Origin: Elusimicrobiota bacterium
GTDB taxonomy: Bacteria; Elusimicrobiota; Elusimicrobia; UBA1565
Length of the DNA: 40,698 bases
Direction of reading: 5' to 3'
Assembly (NCBI GenBank): GCA_016218495.1
Contig: JACRDU010000113.1
Location: 1 to 40,698, forward strand
The position numbers were made by a program, and so were the translations under genes. The notes below the pieces were generated by a model. That model saw only the letters and a list, made by a program, of their open reading frames with translations. It did no database searches and was not told where the DNA came from. Of the stretch, positions 39,601 to 40,698 are shown in pieces. Each line of letters starts with the position of its first letter. Position 1 is the first letter of the stretch.

Positions 39601-40698
39601 GGGCGGCGGCGCCGGGGCCGGGGATATCGGCGCTTTGGGCAAGACGGCGCGCGAGGCGCCGTCCCCCGAGCAGCGCGGCGAGGCGTTGACCCAGCTCCAG
39701 AACCTGAAGAACGAGCTCCTCAAGAAGCTCCGGCCCCCGGAGTTCGAGCCGCAGGTCCCTTCCTCGGGCGCCATCCAACCCGCCCCCGACGCCGCGCCGG
39801 CGCGCTCCTTCTCCCCCGCCATGCCGGCCGGGGCCCTGACCCCGGAGCCCTCGCCTGCGCCGGCCGCCCTGGGACCCACCGCTCCCGCCAAGCCCGCCGG
39901 GCCGACGAAGGCGGAACCCGCCCCGCGCGGGGCGTTCACCCCCATGAAACCGGCCAAGCCGGTGAAAGCCGCTCCCGCCGCCGACCGCTCCCCTAGCCCG
40001 GACATCCCGGCTCCGGCGGGCGCCAAGCCGGCCGGCGGCGCTCCCGGGGAGCCGTTCATGCCGAACCTCCCGAACCTGAACTGGGAGCCGCCCCAGCCGC
40101 CCAAGGGCCCGCCGTCGTCGTCCTCCTTCAACCCGCGCTGGCTGCTGCCGGCCCTGCTGCTGGCCCGGAAGAAAGAAGAGACGCCGCGGATCATCCCCGC
40201 CCCCACCTGGCCGGCCTTGGCGGCGCAGGCGTTCCAGCAGGCGGCGCAGAGCTTCCCGAACGTCTCCGCCGTTGCGCCGGTGATGAGAGCCATCAACGAG
40301 TTCGCCGGGACCCCGGCCCCCCAGCCCGCCAATGTGGCCGTGGCCCGCCAGGCGCCCGCGCCCGCCGTCACCCAGCCTTCCTTCTCGCCGGTAACGACGC
40401 CGTCGGTTCAGCCCGCGCCCGTCCTGGTAAATCGGGCTTCGCCCGAGCCCGCCGTCAACCCTGTGGCACAGCCCCAGCCGGTTCGCCGCACCGCGCCCAG
40501 CGTCGCCCCGGCCCCGACGGTGGTCGTCGCCCAGCCCGTCCCCGCTTCCAATGTGAATGCGGCGCCCCAGCTTGAGCCCACCAATGTGACGGTGACCCGC
40601 CAGGCGCCGGCGCCGGCCGTCACCCAGCCCCAACATTCCCCGGCGAATGTGACCCCGACCCAGCCGGCGCCCACCTTGGTCCGCCAGGCTTCGCCAGA
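36695..40698 (+). CDS. very large secreted protein, partial (runs off the window), unknown function
   Basis: Open from the ATG at 36695 to the window end: at least 1,334 codons with no stop seen. Signal peptide at about 1-27 (VTLVLAFLFSASGARA-AE). Residues 30-200 are helical and Ala-rich; 210-275 a Pro/Ala linker; about 280-890 a folded region (YFVKKRAAWRQKLASPQSD, TSVIDTKTGQVIEREL, VPSWYQLWKDPKMVEWVYL); 890-1130 Gly/Pro/Ala linkers. A short hydrophobic stretch followed by a basic cluster (NPRWLLPALLLARKKEE) lies near 1150. After it comes a Pro/Ala/Val-rich tail with an imperfect 16-residue repeat (NVAVARQAPAPAVTQP at 40331, again at 40583). Probably a surface or envelope protein. The antisense strand is also open for over 900 codons but has no supporting features. 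Confidence 0.85.
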   Translation, partial: MVEAGLRRRRSVTLVLAFLFSASGARAAENPLGLVSPESRALYAELSALFALLEPRPAPKDQLEAALTRFEALAARIPAELSAPLEKERLTRGTDIVRGLFEKRLPSTACRLGPLYAGAFSTKGKDAARNLECLALEAAVREPAPDASALLKRLEDLRALMARHIIDPGEARTLAARLDLVAASLRHAAAPARTEGGPRLTASETGLELRDALAAPGGLERYYDNSAAKAASKDPVLDLPPMSAAEAPAAVSAPAAVRPLSAPVPSPKAPAPSPAPEASLFELVAEPFASLTEGGRRAYFVKKRAAWRQKLASPQSDRSLYQIFVQEALAGDAVADGTRFEPWEIGSQAEGASAAVRASLEHGGETYRGLTLEYANGSTRFEGSAARSSLVVVRLSGQDREVRTEIRYGVEEQKARTETSVIDTKTGQVIERELLDIAAALLTRTLYEGGEPVRRETLDSNSGVRLIEDLKTGLKARRGADGKTEVTSLDPKKTGWVTQQGTSDHAGFHVDRLVLENGNTAVAVSPSVFKVLDAEGKQLGFELDMAVLADGAKGAERAEASRRLAAEVVAALGYADKDREYSLPLQTFLSETWTKEGRFSDVKLFFNAQGELLLKYQLLSGERRYEQARFGAATPFQGQDRAHKALLVMRPQHIPAGSAAAPTVSGIKWNEYLDTGGYNHWHSMFGTEVPSWYQLWKDPKMVEWVYLQRWRRGGGLELGSWEMQGSQLWTVDKRSLVDQPSTSSGITKSAGDALSSLGRMTQAMPSELIYRLGGGDGFRRRSAQAYGKSPAMTYFLDADDFWKRVPASQRPVIEARAQAYRARALGYFDHVRGKTDERTYWHLLAYPYNHDELFDALRENFTLTHARRVIREVERTLAFAEASLPAGSKDDAVTSVAGSDPYRTGSLNLGDRALDSIDGIRRAAPPAALQAAQNTGRLLSGGLYGDWVADAASGMNPADGGPSGGSGGAGGGAGAGDIGALGKTAREAPSPEQRGEALTQLQNLKNELLKKLRPPEFEPQVPSSGAIQPAPDAAPARSFSPAMPAGALTPEPSPAPAALGPTAPAKPAGPTKAEPAPRGAFTPMKPAKPVKAAPAADRSPSPDIPAPAGAKPAGGAPGEPFMPNLPNLNWEPPQPPKGPPSSSSFNPRWLLPALLLARKKEETPRIIPAPTWPALAAQAFQQAAQSFPNVSAVAPVMRAINEFAGTPAPQPANVAVARQAPAPAVTQPSFSPVTTPSVQPAPVLVNRASPEPAVNPVAQPQPVRRTAPSVAPAPTVVVAQPVPASNVNAAPQLEPTNVTVTRQAPAPAVTQPQHSPANVTPTQPAPTLVRQASP
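40331..40630 (+). repeat. two 48-bp imperfect repeats in the tail of the large secreted protein
   Basis: 40331-40378 and 40583-40630 encode NVAVARQAPAPAVTQP and NVTVTRQAPAPAVTQP. They are 252 bp apart, an exact number of codons, and a shorter related piece (LVRQASP) ends the window. Confidence 0.7.

Noticed and set aside
37856-40636. 926-codon open frame on the minus strand
   Set aside because: It lies antisense to the large secreted protein, has a Gly/Arg/Val-rich shadow composition, and no signal peptide, promoter or domain. High GC keeps stops rare in this antisense frame.

Overview
This is a GC-rich stretch from a diderm bacterium. Support for an outer membrane comes from an lpxD gene, a porin-like barrel ending in Phe, a second small barrel, a lipoprotein and many exported proteins. 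The gene mix (many secreted orphan proteins rich in Ala and Pro, dense two-component genes, a serpin, TPR proteins) recalls the high-GC Elusimicrobiota, with Myxococcota-like groups as an alternative. That placement is inference only. I see no rRNA, tRNA, CRISPR array, insertion sequence or phage gene. Coding is dense, with many ATGA/GTGA stop-start overlaps.

Layout. 0.1-3.1 kb (-): a large Ala-rich membrane-anchored protein and an OmpR-type regulator. 3.1-7.06 kb (-): an operon of exported proteins (Cys-rich protein followed in frame by a second ORF after an amber codon, propeller-like protein, 660-aa TPR protein). 7.07-8.2 kb (+): an exported protein whose start lies 11 bp from the divergent start. 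8.2-8.7 kb: non-coding. 8.7-10.9 kb: small ORF plus RRM protein, lpxD on the other strand, and cspA with a strong terminator. 10.96-22.5 kb: a signalling island with four histidine kinases, six response regulators, an outer-membrane barrel, an orphan periplasmic binding protein, a second small barrel and a lipoprotein. One kinase carries an ethylene-receptor-type sensor domain.

22.6-26.7 kb (+): a 54-aa ORF, an exported lysozyme-like protein, a YgiQ-family radical SAM protein and a GNAT protein. 26.7-29.2 kb (-): two tandem paralogues of unknown function. 29.3-30.9 kb (+): an exported NTF2-like/rhodanese fusion, an unknown protein and a yeast-type cytosine deaminase. 30.9-32.6 kb (+): a Pro-rich single-TM protein and an exported protein. 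32.6-35.2 kb (-): trmO, a pterin dehydratase gene, a rhodanese gene and a serpin gene. 35.3 kb to the edge (+): an exported HELSH metalloprotease-like protein, an exported protein, and a secreted protein of more than 1,334 residues that runs off the window.

Two regulatory patterns stand out. (1) Most genes at the head of a transcription unit have a -10-like hexamer (YANNNT) ending 6 nt, sometimes 5 or 7, before the start codon, which predicts leaderless mRNAs. Downstream genes mostly use stop-start overlaps or Shine-Dalgarno sites. (2) Two promoters 4 kb apart, for a receiver/outer-membrane-protein operon and for a lipoprotein, share an architecture: four 11-bp direct repeats of TTGAC type, then the same GGCTACCCT element at the same distance. 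This predicts a small regulon of an OmpR/PhoB-family regulator, most simply the one encoded at 17759-18469, whose stop codon lies inside the first repeat.
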